64,000 nucleotides of DNA, from assembly GCA_020809705.1 (NCBI GenBank), contig CP085828.1, forward strand, positions 4,712,001 through 4,776,000, given 5' to 3'. Positions 36,807 through 48,685 of the stretch are shown here, in pieces (the first letter of the stretch is position 1; each line of letters starts with the position of its first letter). Source of the stretch: Calonectria ilicicola. Its lineage: Eukaryota; Ascomycota; Sordariomycetes; Hypocreales; Nectriaceae. The notes under the pieces are model-generated. The model worked only from the letters and a program-made list of their open reading frames with translations. It was not told where the DNA came from and searched no databases. The translations under genes were made by a program, and so were the position numbers.

Positions 36807-37217
36807 TCAAATTCCAAGTCTCTCCTTGTACTTGAGGTACTTCTGCCCGACAAACTTTCGACCCTCATTATTTCCAGCCATCCATTCGTCTGCGGTGAAT
36901 AACTCAAACATTCCAACTTTGTGGAGCAACGGTATCGCTGACTGAATGTTTTTTCCATTTTGTGACAACGACTCTGTGTCGTTTGCGGCAAAAGCTTCGT
37001 TGTAGGCTTTGATGTTGACTAACATGGCACTATAGCATCAAGGATATTAGCCCAATCATCTTCATTCACGGAAGAAGTAAACGGGAGGAGCTACATGCCC
37101 CACAGTCCCAGTTTGAACTTTAATGCCATTGGGAAGAGTAATCTCTGGCATGGTTACACCTAAGGTGGCCGAGTTCATAGCAGCGAGTTGGGATTGTTTT
37201 CCGTCATTTCCTGCCAT
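36807..37217 (-). CDS. Small conserved protein, DUF7709-like
   Basis: Exons 37217-37099 and 37029-36807; 113 aa. Sequence elements LAAMNSATLG, MPEITLPNGIKVQTGTVGAM, LVNIKAYNEAF, IPLLHKVGMFELF and EWMAGNNEGRKFVGQ match, from memory, a small bacterial/fungal family (DUF7709) of unknown function. The intron 37098-37030 appears to use a GC donor (GG/GCATGT...TAG): only this joins QTGTVG to AMLVNIK in frame, and the available GT donors give wrong frames. A bacterial-like distribution could point to old horizontal transfer, but that is inference. It lies 278 bp downstream of a PhzF-family gene on the same strand. Confidence 0.75.
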
Positions 37218-37495
37218 TGTAGAGGGGTTTAATGAGTATAGCCAATTAATGGAATGATGAATTTAATAATTTCTAAAGATTTTTTGTTCTTGGCATAAAT
37301 AGATCAGGGAATAATATATAGCTGTGGAAAATAAGGCTGACGGAGATCCCGCGGACTTTCCGCGGGGACTCCACTGCTGACTCTTAACAAATGTGGCACT
37401 GTCTGACAGAAGGATCAAATATGATGAACAGTCACTTCATGGAATACAATTTGCTTCCAAAAGTGAGATAATTCTCAGTTGTTTTAGTGGATGCC

Positions 37496-38431
37496 CTATT
37501 CTGCCTGTGGTCGAGCTGTGATGGAGCCGCTCATGACTGGAACCGCCTTGCCGCCCAAGTGCAATGCTTCAAGCTTCCTTTCCCCACTTGGGTCAGTGCC
37601 GACCTCGACGTCGATGAGGATGTTGCTCTCCCGACCCATTTCGACTCCCTGGGTAATCTCAAAAGTGATTGACTTCTCCTCCAACAGGTGGAGACTCAGA
37701 TAACTCGATAGCGCGCATGCAGCACTTCCCGTACCAGGATCCTCCATGTTTAATTTGACCAGCCTAGTCCTGATGCTGTGGACGGTCCTCTCACCGACTC
37801 GCCTGCTACCGAGCCGGACAAAGTAGTACCGTCGCGTGACCCAACTAACGCGCCACCCTTCGTCCAAAAGATCTTCTGGCAACTCGGGCATGGTGGCAAC
37901 CTTGACTGCGCCCAAGGCCTCGAGTGATGGCAATTCAATAAGCGGAAACGTCATGCCTTTGACGATGCTGAACACTGGTGCCCCATGTTCCGCTTTCGCA
38001 ACTTCAGCCAGTGATGTCGGAAAAGAGTTTAGATCGAGATCAGGAAGACGCGCTTGGTGCAGTCGCACATTGTATGGAATGGCGGCCCGGAGAGCACCGT
38101 CTGCAGCTGGTTCAATTGTGATTGGCCCTGCCTTTGCAATCAAGGTTTTTATGCCGCGAGGCTGAAGGAACACGGCAGTTCCAATTGTTGGATGGCCTGC
38201 AAACGGCAGTTCCATCGTGGTGGTGAAAATATCGATGCGTCTTTCGGTAGTCGCCACCGTGCTGTCAACATCATGGACAAAGACAGTCTCAGAGAAATTG
38301 AATTCTCTGGCGATAGCCTGCTTCTGGACCTGTGTCAAGACCACGTCCGGCGGGATTGTCACCACTGCCAGAGGGTTACCCTCGAAAGGGGTTGTGGTAA
38401 ACACGTCAAGAGTGGTATATGACAATGCCAT
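37496..38431 (-). CDS. PhzF-family isomerase-like protein
   Basis: Single exon, 311 aa. PhzF fold markers: LDVFTTTPFEGNPLAVV near the N-terminus, IAREFNFSETVFV containing the catalytic Glu (residue ~48), the TTMELPFAGHPTIGTA motif, and EDPGTGSAACALSSYL in the second half. Bacterial PhzF isomerises trans-2,3-dihydro-3-hydroxyanthranilate in phenazine synthesis; fungal homologues act on other, mostly unknown small molecules. Length is typical (280-310 aa). No phenazine genes are nearby, so a phenazine role is not implied. Confidence 0.92.
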   Translation of the reverse strand: MALSYTTLDVFTTTPFEGNPLAVVTIPPDVVLTQVQKQAIAREFNFSETVFVHDVDSTVATTERRIDIFTTTMELPFAGHPTIGTAVFLQPRGIKTLIAKAGPITIEPAADGALRAAIPYNVRLHQARLPDLDLNSFPTSLAEVAKAEHGAPVFSIVKGMTFPLIELPSLEALGAVKVATMPELPEDLLDEGWRVSWVTRRYYFVRLGSRRVGERTVHSIRTRLVKLNMEDPGTGSAACALSSYLSLHLLEEKSITFEITQGVEMGRESNILIDVEVGTDPSGERKLEALHLGGKAVPVMSGSITARPQAE

Positions 38432-40161
38432 TGTTGTTTGTGTCGCTGTTGGTGTGACGAGATGTAGAGAATATTCGCCTGTTTGTAGCCCCGATATTTA
38501 TCACCAACTTCAATTAGTCACGCCTCCGAAAGTCGGTTTTGGCCTTGTCACCGCCATTAAAGCCAGCCAAGCAGAGACTTGGGATAGGAAATGTGCTTAC
38601 ACGTCAACCCTTGATCAGCAAGACTTTTCTGATTGCTTACCCCGCAGATCGCAGGTTTCAATGACTCATATTTTCGACATCCATCGATGCGTCACATTGA
38701 GCTACTAGCACCAAATCTTACGGCGGGTCTTTAGAGATTCTCAAGTCAATTCAACTAGCGATTTTGTAAATGTTATTGTTGGTTCATTTAACCAGCTGAA
38801 TTGACTGCATATATTCCTATTGATGCTGGGAGGATTGAATGGATGATAGAGGAGCCATGAAAGAGATAGATAGCAAGCGTTTATTTTATATCATTCAGCG
38901 AATATCTGGTTATTTTCTAGTCCATGGAATGTTTTTGCTCACTTCCTCTTTTCTCGAACCCGATATTAAAAAAAGAATTATTCGATACGAAGATGATACC
39001 AATGACCTTCTATAGCATGTCCTTCCACCAGTACGCAACCTGGTGTGCAATTTTTATCTTTCCAAATCGATGGTAGTTTCGGAGTCTCCGAACATATAGA
39101 GATTCCGAGTATCGAGTCCGGCCCTCGTGTTCGGCTTGAACGGATCATAATATTCGGAGTGATCTCTTCCGCAAAACTCTTTATCGAGCTCTCGGAATCG
39201 AGTTAGCGTCAGAGGAGGACATGCTCTGAAAATTTTAGGGCAAGTAAATTTCAAGATAGGGAATGGTATTTTGTCTAGTGAATAGCCATTTCCTAAAAGG
39301 TGGTAGTAGCACGGTCCTCTACACTCCTTCTCCGTAAGGCGCAAACCATTACCCACCCAATCCCGTTAATACTAGCCTCACGGAAGACACTTTGACGGAT
39401 GACCTAAAGGAGCCATGATGGTAAGATTTATCGTTTGTCATTTCTGTGGGCCATTGTGGTCATAGGAAGTTGTGTAGCCTCTTCGGACAATTGATCTTTC
39501 ATAATGAAGAGCAATGGAGAATTCTTACACCGTCCAAGGGCCTCCGTATAGGAGAATGAAAGCGTTTGATTACTCGGAAGAAATATTTCCAGTCATGCCT
39601 ACCATTGTTCTCGCGCGACTCGGAGTAACAGTGCCGCTGACGAGATGAAGAAACACAGAGCGGGAAAATATTTTGCAGAGTTATTGCAATTTCGTATTCC
39701 TCTATTTCCACCGCGCAGTGTTTTCGGATGGCTTGGTGGGCCATCGGAACACGGCATCTTGAGAACAGCCAGCCTTGTCTCAATCATCCTATGGAAATGG
39801 GCCGACGAAATTAAACGGAAGAGATGGGACGCAAAACTTCCTATCATGAACGGATTTCACCTTTACACAAGATCCTTGTCCTCTTCTCGTGTGCGTGGAA
39901 GCTGTTTCAAGTCTTGGCATGGGTTTGTTTTAAGAGATAATCCACCAACCACACTGGGATTTGTTTTGCTAACCCACCCCACTGATGGAACCAAACCACA
40001 CAGGGGTCGATTGCGTGGAGCGGGAATACTCCACACGTAACCATGGGTTTGGGACTGCCATGTTTTGTATATAAGATGCTTGGCACCTTCGTAATAAGGC
40101 TCTATTCAACCTTAACAACAACTAACAAAAAAATTACAACCTATTCACTTCTACTATCACA
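38432..40161. other. Intergenic region
   Basis: No supported gene. A minus-strand Cys-containing frame at 39054-39356 lacks an ATG and has a stop just upstream; it could be a gene relic. The promoter of the next gene occupies the right end. Confidence 0.5.
40068..40075 (+). promoter_or_regulatory. Likely TATA box
   Basis: TATATAAG lies 87 bp upstream of the ATG at 40162, followed by a CA/CT-rich leader, consistent with a strongly expressed secreted-protein gene. Confidence 0.6.
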
Positions 40162-41014
40162 ATGCCTTCCTCCCGACAGCTTGCTTCCATGGCCTTGATG
40201 GCCGCGCTGACCTCTGTTGAGGCAGCCATGGGCCCTGCATTCAGCACCGGCCCTGTCGCTTCCAACTCTTTCATCCGCGAGGCCGTCTCTACTCTCGTCC
40301 TGCCTGCCGGTCCATCTGGCGGCTCCACCGATGCCATTACCTCCCTCTGGGTTGGTATGGGCACTTCTAACGGTGACTTGATCCAGTCGATTGCCGACAA
40401 CTGGCAATCCACAAACTGGGACCTCTACGCCTACACACTCCAGAAGACAGGAGGTTAGTCGCTGCGAAATATCTACCTAAAAACCAAATCTTATGTTTAC
40501 ACAAATCAATAGCCACCTCTCAAGCTCCTGCCTACGGAAACGGCGATGGTACCGGTGTCAAGGACGACCAAGTGACAATGCACTGTACGACATAATCTTG
40601 CAACTCGCATTTGAAGCGACATCGATAAACTAACAATTATGTATAGACAAGTATGATGACTCCACCGGAAACTATACACAAACTGTGCTCCTCAACGGCA
40701 AGACGGTCTCCACTCTTTCGACCAGCGATGGAAAGGCTCAAGGTTGGGGATCCGCCGTTGAGTGCGCCGAAGACAACTGTGGTACTGTTGGTGCCCACTG
40801 TAAGTCATACCACTATTGTTTTCAACTTCAAAGTCATTTGATTTTAACAGTCAATTTAGCTTGGATCAACACCACCATTATTCTTGATGTTGCGGACCCT
40901 GACTACATCAACACTATGGCCAAGGGTGACAGTGTCACCGGTGACATGTCAACTAGCGATGGTGGTAAAACATGGACTGTTTCTACCATCAGCATCCCTG
41001 AGTTCTCTTTCTAA
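40162..41014 (+). CDS. Small secreted protein, unknown function
   Basis: Four exons: 40162-40453, 40513-40584, 40647-40799, 40860-41014; introns 59-62 nt; 223 aa. All junctions are phase 1. A signal peptide (MPSSRQLASMALMAALTSVEA) is followed by a mature domain with SFIREAVSTLVLPAGPSG, SLWVGMGTSNGDLIQS, VTMHYKYDDSTGNYTQ, KAQGWGSAVECAEDNCGTV and TTIILDVADPDY. The layout of alternating beta strands recalls concanavalin-like/G1-peptidase-like folds, but I do not see the eqolisin Gln and Glu catalytic pair clearly, so no enzymatic role is assigned. Two Cys (VECAEDNC) could form a disulfide. Strong TATA box upstream. Confidence 0.8.
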
Positions 41015-42118
41015 GCATCCTGTAAAATCTTTTCCTTAACTACCAGCTGGACTTGGTAGAGTATTAGAAGCATAGCATCGGAGCATTGCGGTAGCATTGT
41101 ATATTATTAACTAGGACCATTTAGACTTTTCGATACTTTATATATATTTGATTCACTGTCACTAAATATCACTGCAAAAACCAAATTGGACACATTGATA
41201 TCGACGGTATTGCAATAAAACTGTCGGAAACTATCATGGATCACAATCTGAAAGGTTACCTGAAAAAGCGTGAGATTTGGCGATGGTATGTGTGGAGTTA
41301 AGACTATGAAGAGCTTTTTACTGACACGGAATGCTTACTGGTATGGCGGGAAACGAGATGGAATGCCCCTCTCGATGGACTTGTCATTATTAAAATTGAA
41401 GCTAGGCACTGGAATGCCGTGAATAATGCCACCACAATTCTTTTTTAGCAATTATGAAAATGACTATGAAATATTATTGACGACAGCTTTGACCTTCATA
41501 ATTTAGTATTGGGATTAAAACCCGACGCCAAGAAATTTTGATCCCAGCTGATTGTCAACTGCAACCTAGAATGGCCGATTTGATGACCTCATTTCTCAAT
41601 ATGTGAAAAGGTTGCCGTAATTCCAGTTATTAAAGCTTTATCCTAGGCTTGTTTCCCTTCGTTCATGTAAGGAAGGAATGCTATTGTCTCTTAGATTTTG
41701 AAATAAACAAAACTTTTCGGACCTATGAAGTTGTAAGGTTTTAACTGAATGAGGAATATGCCGTGGGAGGTAGAACGATCAAAATGCCTTGATGGATCGA
41801 CGTTTATTCAAGATCATACAATTCCGGATGTAACACTTGAATGTTCACTGCAATGTGGATCTTGAAGACTTAGATCAAAATGTTTGTTTTCATCTATGGC
41901 CAAGACCCCTAAAAGTCACACCTCGGCGCACTTAGATCCAAGATCCACAAGTGCAAGCCTATACACTAATGTCAAATCAGTAAAACTGGAACTCGTTACT
42001 ACCTTGGCAGAAAGGTATCAAGAACCAAATCTGACGATCTTAGATTTGAACTTTGGACCTCACATGAAATCCCTCACTGCAGTTTAGTTGAGGGGATAAG
42101 GGCAACCTCCTTCTCAAT
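41015..42118. other. Intergenic region
   Basis: A+T-rich, short ORFs only; no gene seen. 42010-42118 would be the promoter of the carboxypeptidase gene. Confidence 0.5.
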
Positions 42119-43561
42119 ATGAAAGTCTTCTCAGCAATATGCATTGGTTTTCCCATCGTTGCTGCCAAGGTCTCCTACGATGGTTACAAGGCATTCCGCA
42201 TTGATACCAGGTCACAAAAAGATGTCATGGAGAAGTTAGCAATTATTGACTTTGTCTCTTTAAATTGCCAAAATAATCCCCAAGCACTTGAGGTTGCTAC
42301 TGGACCAGATCACCTTGACACATTTGAGGCCATGAACATGAAGCACACGGTCATCAGCGAAGACTTGGGCGCCGAGTTTACCTCCGAGGGGGAATTTGAG
42401 CCATACGAGCGTTGGTTTTAAGTCTTTGAAGCGTAAAAGGCTCCCTATTTGCTGACTGGAAGCTAGCCACAATCAAGAGTCATAGCATGGTTGCCCCTCT
42501 ACCAAGCGATGAGTATTTCCAATCATATCACACTTTCGAGCAGCATCTACAATTTATTGAAGATCTCCATGCCGCCTTTCCCGGAAACTCAGAAATGTTT
42601 GATGCTGGGCGATTAGCTGAAGATCGACCTATTTGTGGAATCCATCTCTGGGGTTCGAAAGGCCCTAGCAAACACCCTGCCATAATTTGGCATGGAACTG
42701 TCCATGCACGCGAGTGGGTGGTAGCACCCGTAGGAAAATTGCAAAAGATTCTCGTAGAAGGATTCTAATAAAAGTACTTTGAACTCAACAGACAGTCGAA
42801 TACATGACTCGCCAGATAATCGCGGATTACAAAAGTAACGATCCAATAATCTATAAGACACTCGAACACCATGACATCTATGTTCTCCCCATTGTCAATC
42901 CTGATGGTGAGAAAAGCACTATGATTATAATTTGATTCCTGAGCCTCCTTCTAACGCAACATGTTTAGGATTTGTCTACACTACGACATGGGACCGTCTT
43001 TGACGCAAGAATCGTCAGCAACGACTTGGCGAGTGGTGTGTTGGAACTGATATTAACCGCAATTGGCCTTATCAATGGGAAAAACCCGGATCATCCAAGA
43101 AACCTTGTGAGGAAGATTATCGTGGCAAAGCCCCTGGTGACGCGCCAGAAAACCGTGCGCTCGTGGATCATGCTTTGTCAATCGCGAATAGTACCGGCAT
43201 TAAGTCATACATCGATTGGCACTCATTCGGCCAATTGATTCTCCTGCCTTATGGACATAGTTGCGTTGTCAAAGCCAAAAATCTGGATGCACAGATGAAT
43301 CTTGCAAGTAGCGTTGCTAGAGCTATTCAAAGCGTCCATGGCCTGGAATTCAAACCCGGTCCCTTGTGCTCGTCCCTCTATCGGACCGCTGGCGGCAGTA
43401 CTGATTGGATGGCAGATGTTGCTCACGTGGATTTTCCCTGGGCAATTGAGTTGCGCCCGAGAATCCTCCAACTGGTCAGTTTTGGTACACCCCCGAAAGA
43501 TCTTATCTCATCTGGAGAAGAGAATTGGGCAGGCATGAAGCAGCTTTTCTCACAGCTATAA
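42119..43561 (+). pseudogene. M14 metallocarboxypeptidase with in-frame stop
   Basis: Model: 42119-42414 (first splice tentative), 42486-42729, 42792-42906, 42969-43561; ~415 codons. Secreted zinc carboxypeptidase A type: signal peptide (MKVFSAICIGFPIVAA), propeptide (YDGYKAFRID, FEAMNMKHTVISEDLG), catalytic domain with zinc ligands His and Glu in HGTVHAREW, NPDG, TDINRNWPYQW, third zinc ligand His in YIDWHSFGQLILLPYG, and catalytic Glu in AIELRPR. At 43001-43003 a TGA interrupts the conserved DRLWRKNR-like segment exactly where family members have Trp (TGG), at about codon 230. Everything downstream is still in frame to 43561. As it stands the product would lose the third zinc ligand and the catalytic Glu. 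Either a recent nonsense mutation, an assembly error, or stop readthrough. Confidence 0.8.
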
Positions 43562-43957
43562 AGTTGTTCGACTTCATGAATCTTGGCAGGCGCTGAGTGC
43601 TTTAGTAGTCAAGTAGGCCTGTTATTCAATACTTCTTTTTGGTATGAATGGACCTTCATTATGCTTTTCGGAAGAAATCCATGACAATGAGTTATCATGA
43701 AAGAGAGTTGTATTGCCACACCACGTCTCATCAATCCACAGTATTTATCTCACAAGGCTGAGCTAATAGAGAGGGGTGTGGGTACTGGTATTTTTATTTA
43801 TTTTATTAGACGTTAATGAAATTATATGTAAAAATGGACTAGACTGTGCTCGAAACGGACCCCGGCCACATTATAGTCAGGGTCGACTGATCTACAATTC
43901 TGCGTCCCTCCACCAAGAAATGATAGTTCCAAATACCCTTAATCTTCTACAAGACCT
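43562..43957. other. Convergent 3' intergenic region
   Basis: Shared 3' flanks of the carboxypeptidase and phosphate-symporter genes; no gene seen. Confidence 0.5.
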
Positions 43958-45954
43958 TTAACCATTGTAGCCCCAGCGAGGAGCATTGACAATGATACCG
44001 CAGAGACAACCAGCGAAGATACCGGCAACGGGGAGAGTAATGATCCAACCCATGTAGATCCAGGCAACCATGCGCCAGTTGATTGAGCGCCAAGTACCAG
44101 AGCAAAGACCGACACCAACGGTGGCACCAGTGATACACTGAGTAGTGGAAACAGGGAGCTCTGAGAACAGGTTTAGTATTGAAACACAAAAAGGGATATC
44201 AAATTACTTACTAAGTCGAGTGGCCAGAATAACGGTGATAGCTGAGCCGAGTTCCATGGAGAAACCTCGAGAGGGAGAGTGGAGGGTCAGGCGGTTACCC
44301 AGGTTGCGCATAATGTTGTAACCATAGGTCCAGATACCGAGGGCAATACCAGCACCACCAAAGCAACTAGAATATGCGATGAGTACAGGGATCAAAACTT
44401 GATGTTAATGGAGCTGACTTACAGAATCCAGACAGGGACATCGGACTTGCCACTGCTTTTAATCTCACCCTTGGACCAAACTTCATAGATGGTGGCAAAA
44501 GGAGCAATGGCGTTGGAGACATCGTTGGCTCCATGAGTGAATGAAGCGGTACAGGCGGTCATGACTTGGAGGAATGTGTAGAGGTATTCAGCGTGGTTGT
44601 CGTAATGGGGAACGTTGGCGTGGATCTCCTCCAAGTCGCCACTCAAGATACCCTTCTTGTTCTGCAGGTTAACGATATCTTGATCCACACCCTGGAGAAA
44701 AATAAACTTGAACCACCAGAAGAGGACGGCGGGGCTGTAGTTGGGGCCCTCAGGCTTGGGGCCTACAATGCTCTTCTTCTCCTTCTGCTGGACAGGCTCC
44801 AGGGTCTGCTCAGGGGAGTCGCTGCGAGACGCTTGCTTGTTTTCGTTTACTTCGTCGGCACGCTCAAACTCATTGCTTCCCTGGTGACCAGCACGACGAA
44901 GCTCGTTGAGCTCATCGCGGGTGAGATGGCCAGCGTAGAAATCTTGGATGCCACCTTCGGCGCCTTCGGGCTGGGCAGGGGGTCGGGGCGCTTGAGCAAG
45001 AGAGGGCCCTGGGGGATGTGCCACCAACGCAGCTGCCAGTCGTCCTTGACCACGAGTCTGTAGAGCCAAGGAACAAGGAAGATCGTGACGATGAGTGCCC
45101 AGGCGGCACCGACACCGATGATCAAGCCGGCCATCTTTGCGTCATCCTTGGCAAAGGAAACCTTGACGCTACCACCCTTCCAGACAACAAGCATGGTGAG
45201 GAGCGAGGCGGTGATACCGAAGTATACGGGGACCAAGAAAAGTCCCTTCATAACAGGGTTGCTGCGGAGCATGACACCGTACTTTGTGATGAGGAAAATG
45301 ATGGAGGCAAAGGCACCTGACAGACCAGGGGCGATAATCCAGGCAAGGAATACGGAGACGACACCATCGCTGATTCCCTTGTCGAATTGGGCCCAGTGAA
45401 TACCATCAGCACCAACAAGCGCAATACCCATTCCAATAACACCACCCATAATGGAGTGGGTGGTCGAGACTGGAAGACCGATTCGGGTGCAGATGGTGAG
45501 ATAGATGGACGAGGCAATGACGGCACACATCATTCCGAGCATGAGCAGGGCGGGGTCATTCTCAAAGAGATCGATATCGACGACCTTTGTTCGAATTGTG
45601 TCGGCAACACGAGCACCAACACCGACGGATCCGCAGAATTCAAGAATTGCACCCAGTGTCATGGCCTGGATGTAGGTGAGGGATCGGGACGAGACCGAGG
45701 TGGACCAGGAGTTGGCGACATCGTTGGCACCTGTTGAGGGTAAGCAATTGATTAGCGTTGGACAGGGCTTTAAGATTTTGGACGCTTATTTCATCCCAAA
45801 CAGTGGTGGTTGTGTTGATGAGATGACTTTAGGACGGAGGATATCTTGTGTCACGAGGAGTAAATAGACTGTTCGACTTACCAATGTTCCACGCGTCCAA
45901 GAAGGCGAAAATAACGCCTATGGCGAAAATATAGTCATACTGATGAAGAGTCAT
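43958..45954 (-). pseudogene. PHO89: PHO89-type Na+/phosphate symporter with 1-nt frameshift
   Basis: Exons 45954-45882, 45730-44423, 44366-44212, 44160-43958 (introns 151, 56 and 51 nt). PHO4 (PiT) family: paired signatures GANDVANSW near the N-terminus and HGANDVSNAIAPFA in the second half, about 12 TM helices, a long cytosolic loop (HIPQGPLLLKRP, DFYAGHLTRDEL), final helices with LPVSTTQCITGATVGVGL. It would import phosphate with Na+ at the plasma membrane under phosphate starvation. At a run of five G on the + strand (44978-44982; C on the coding strand) the frame shifts: the upstream frame runs into non-family sequence while the downstream frame begins correctly. All later splice phases work only if one more base were present (579 aa). 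So one C is missing, by real mutation or homopolymer error. Confidence 0.88.
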
Positions 45955-48685
45955 GGCTACGGTTGGTATGGGATAGCCCAACAAGAGACACAAGAATTGG
46001 TGTAGTCCTCCACCAAGGAAAACAATCGTCTTCTTGAAATGAAGGTAGAGAATATAAGACTGCTTGGTCTCTCGCCGAGGGGTCGTGGCACAGACATGAT
46101 GCGATGTACGACCTTATAACAAAAGACGCGACGCTCCAGCAGTGGAGAAGATTACTTCTTGGCAAACAACCTTATAATTATGCTTCGTCGAGCCATTCAG
46201 GCAACGGTGCGCCGTCTGGAGCAACGGTGGGGAGTAGGAGGGGCGGGGCGGACATCTTGGCAGCCGCAGATGGTGGGCTTGCCTGATGGAATATTGGCGG
46301 AAGTCCAGGGGAGCTGGCAGAGGCTCGGTCAACTCATTTGGAAGAAGGGACAGGGGATGCTCCAGATGCTGGAGAGGATTGCTCGTGCGTGCATCCCGCA
46401 AGCTTGTTGGATGGAGGCAGCCGGGAAGAGTCCCACAGCTGCTAGGGCCAAGAATCAGCCTTGATGTCTGACTGTTCTCTGGGCAGCATGAGGCCTTGGC
46501 GGAAAGATCTACAGCTATGGCTTCGATCACACGACAGTCGAGTCGAGGACGCGGTGGCTTTGACGGGGCAACGGGACAATTTACATTTCACGGACTGCGC
46601 ATATGCATGAGCGGACGCCACTGGGACTTTCAGATTGCGCCATTCAAAAAATGAGGCCCGGGGAACACGGGACTCAGCCCTGAGACGGCATACGGCGTAT
46701 TTGCAGACGTTACGAAAATTACGTGGATGAACGGTACTTTGTCGCGGCGGGGGCAGGACACACGACCGTTTGGGCTATTGGCGAGCCAGATATAGCATAG
46801 CTCCCGGCTGAAGCCTCGTTTTTCCCCGTCGCGAAGATCCTGTCTTTGGTAAGGGGGACGCACGTGTGATTGTGGTGAGCATCGCAGTGTCGTTGGTAGC
46901 AGCCAGCCAATTGAATGGTTGACATGTCGTCGGAACCCGGCCCATCTTGGCATCAGACACAATCCCTGTCCGCGCCCACACCACCAATGATATCTCCGAT
47001 CGCTCCACGTGTAGGCTTTGGTTTGTCCTCGATCTCCCTTCAACCCCAACATGGGATCACGACAAGCGACGAACGGCATCGAACCTCTTCACTACTTAAG
47101 GCCTTGGCACGCCCTCACATCCTCTTGGCAGAGAGCCCTCGCCTCTTGGCGTCTTAGGGCCCTGGACTATTGATGCTCTGTGTGGGCATTCGGCCGACTC
47201 CCCATTCCATGAGCCCATGACATGATGAAGACCAATCTGTACGCGCAGCCAACATCCGTCTGTCGGTACGAGGCGTTCATCCAACCCGACCAACACCACC
47301 GTCGATTCGAGCTTCTTGGCAACCATTCCGCCTCCCTTTCGAGCCTTGCCAAGTCTTCGTGCCGTTTCCCGCAGGCCATCCGTGGGCGGCCCTTGAAGCA
47401 CGTTGACCTTGATCTCTCGGCCACTGCTCTTCTTTCTCATGGTCAGGACGCATTTGACACCATCTCGGTACTCGGCTCGGTCACTTAATCCAGCGTAGCG
47501 TCGGACGCCACATTTGACCTGCCAGCTTCAGTCCATTTCCAATGTTGGTTTTTCGACAGTTTGGGAAAACTGCCTTCTATCGTCTCCATTCTGGAAAATG
47601 GGTAGAAGAACATCCCTGGCTTTGTGCAGTGCGCATTTCAGCTGAAAACGGCTGCGTTACGCGTGACTCAACCTTGCGCCAAATACCCACTTGCTGTACA
47701 CCTGCCATGCAACTCACATGTGCGCCTTGCAAGCCTGCATAGTGGCCACTTATCAATGGACTCGTCATGGGGTTGCAGCTGGACACATGTCTATCCGTCC
47801 AGATTTGAGGTGATTTTAGGACTCTATCCGTTGTCTACACCCATATAGGCAACTGTGCATTTTGGTCTGACAACTCACCCGCAGACAAATTCGGCAAACC
47901 GACCAAACATCCACCAGATGTATTCCGCACAGCCCCACGCCCTATTCCCTTGGCCAAATCCGGTCTTCTTGGCTTCGCTTCTCTCCAGCACGTTCTCCAA
48001 TGAATGCCAATCATTGTGCCTGTGTTCGAACTCATTGCCCTCTCCGTAGACCGAGCTCTGCTAGACGTTGAAAACCTGTTCATAGCCAAGACACGCGGGC
48101 GTTCCGGCCCACCATCACAGATCTTGGTTGCATTACATTTTTCATGATCTGATCGGTATTCTTACTCGAGTGAAATTTTCCACTTTGCTTACCCAATTAT
48201 TTTTTGACTGTAGAAATGCCCACAATAGGAAATTAGGGTTTCATTTCGTTCATCATTCTGAACATCATCAATGTCTATCCTCCAGCTTGGCCCAAACTAT
48301 TTTATTCCTAAACCAGATAAATGTTTTGCGTTTGAGAGCATATATAAAACACCTTTTTGGTCATCTAGCTACTCTACGTATACCTGTGCCTGGGACCATG
48401 TTCATGCTGTCTCCTGATCACACTAAAATCAGAAGGGAAGACCGTGCAGTTCTCTTTCCGATGATGGGTCAGGTTCTAGATCATGAGCTTGCAAATTAGA
48501 GTATGTGAAAATTTAGGAATGAAGGTGTGATTTTCTTTTGTAGGTCACAACACGTCTCCATCCACTCGCCAGCGCCCAAATGAGAAGACGAAGATTGGCA
48601 ATTCCATGTCCCCTAAATTCACCAAACGTTTTAGTCTTCAAGTTCCAGCCATCCAAATCTATGCGCTATGATATTTTGGTAATAT
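45955..48685. other. Gene-poor intergenic region
   Basis: 2.7 kb upstream of PHO89. ORFs of up to 149 codons (46630-47079 -, 47096-47440 -) show no domain. No RNA gene or repeat recognised. Confidence 0.5.

Noticed and set aside
39054..39356. Minus-strand Cys-containing frame that looks protein-like
   Set aside because: No ATG, a stop immediately upstream and no splice partner found; at most a gene relic.
45955..48685. Several 70-150 codon ORFs upstream of PHO89
   Set aside because: None shows a domain, signal peptide with a mature domain, or consistent introns.
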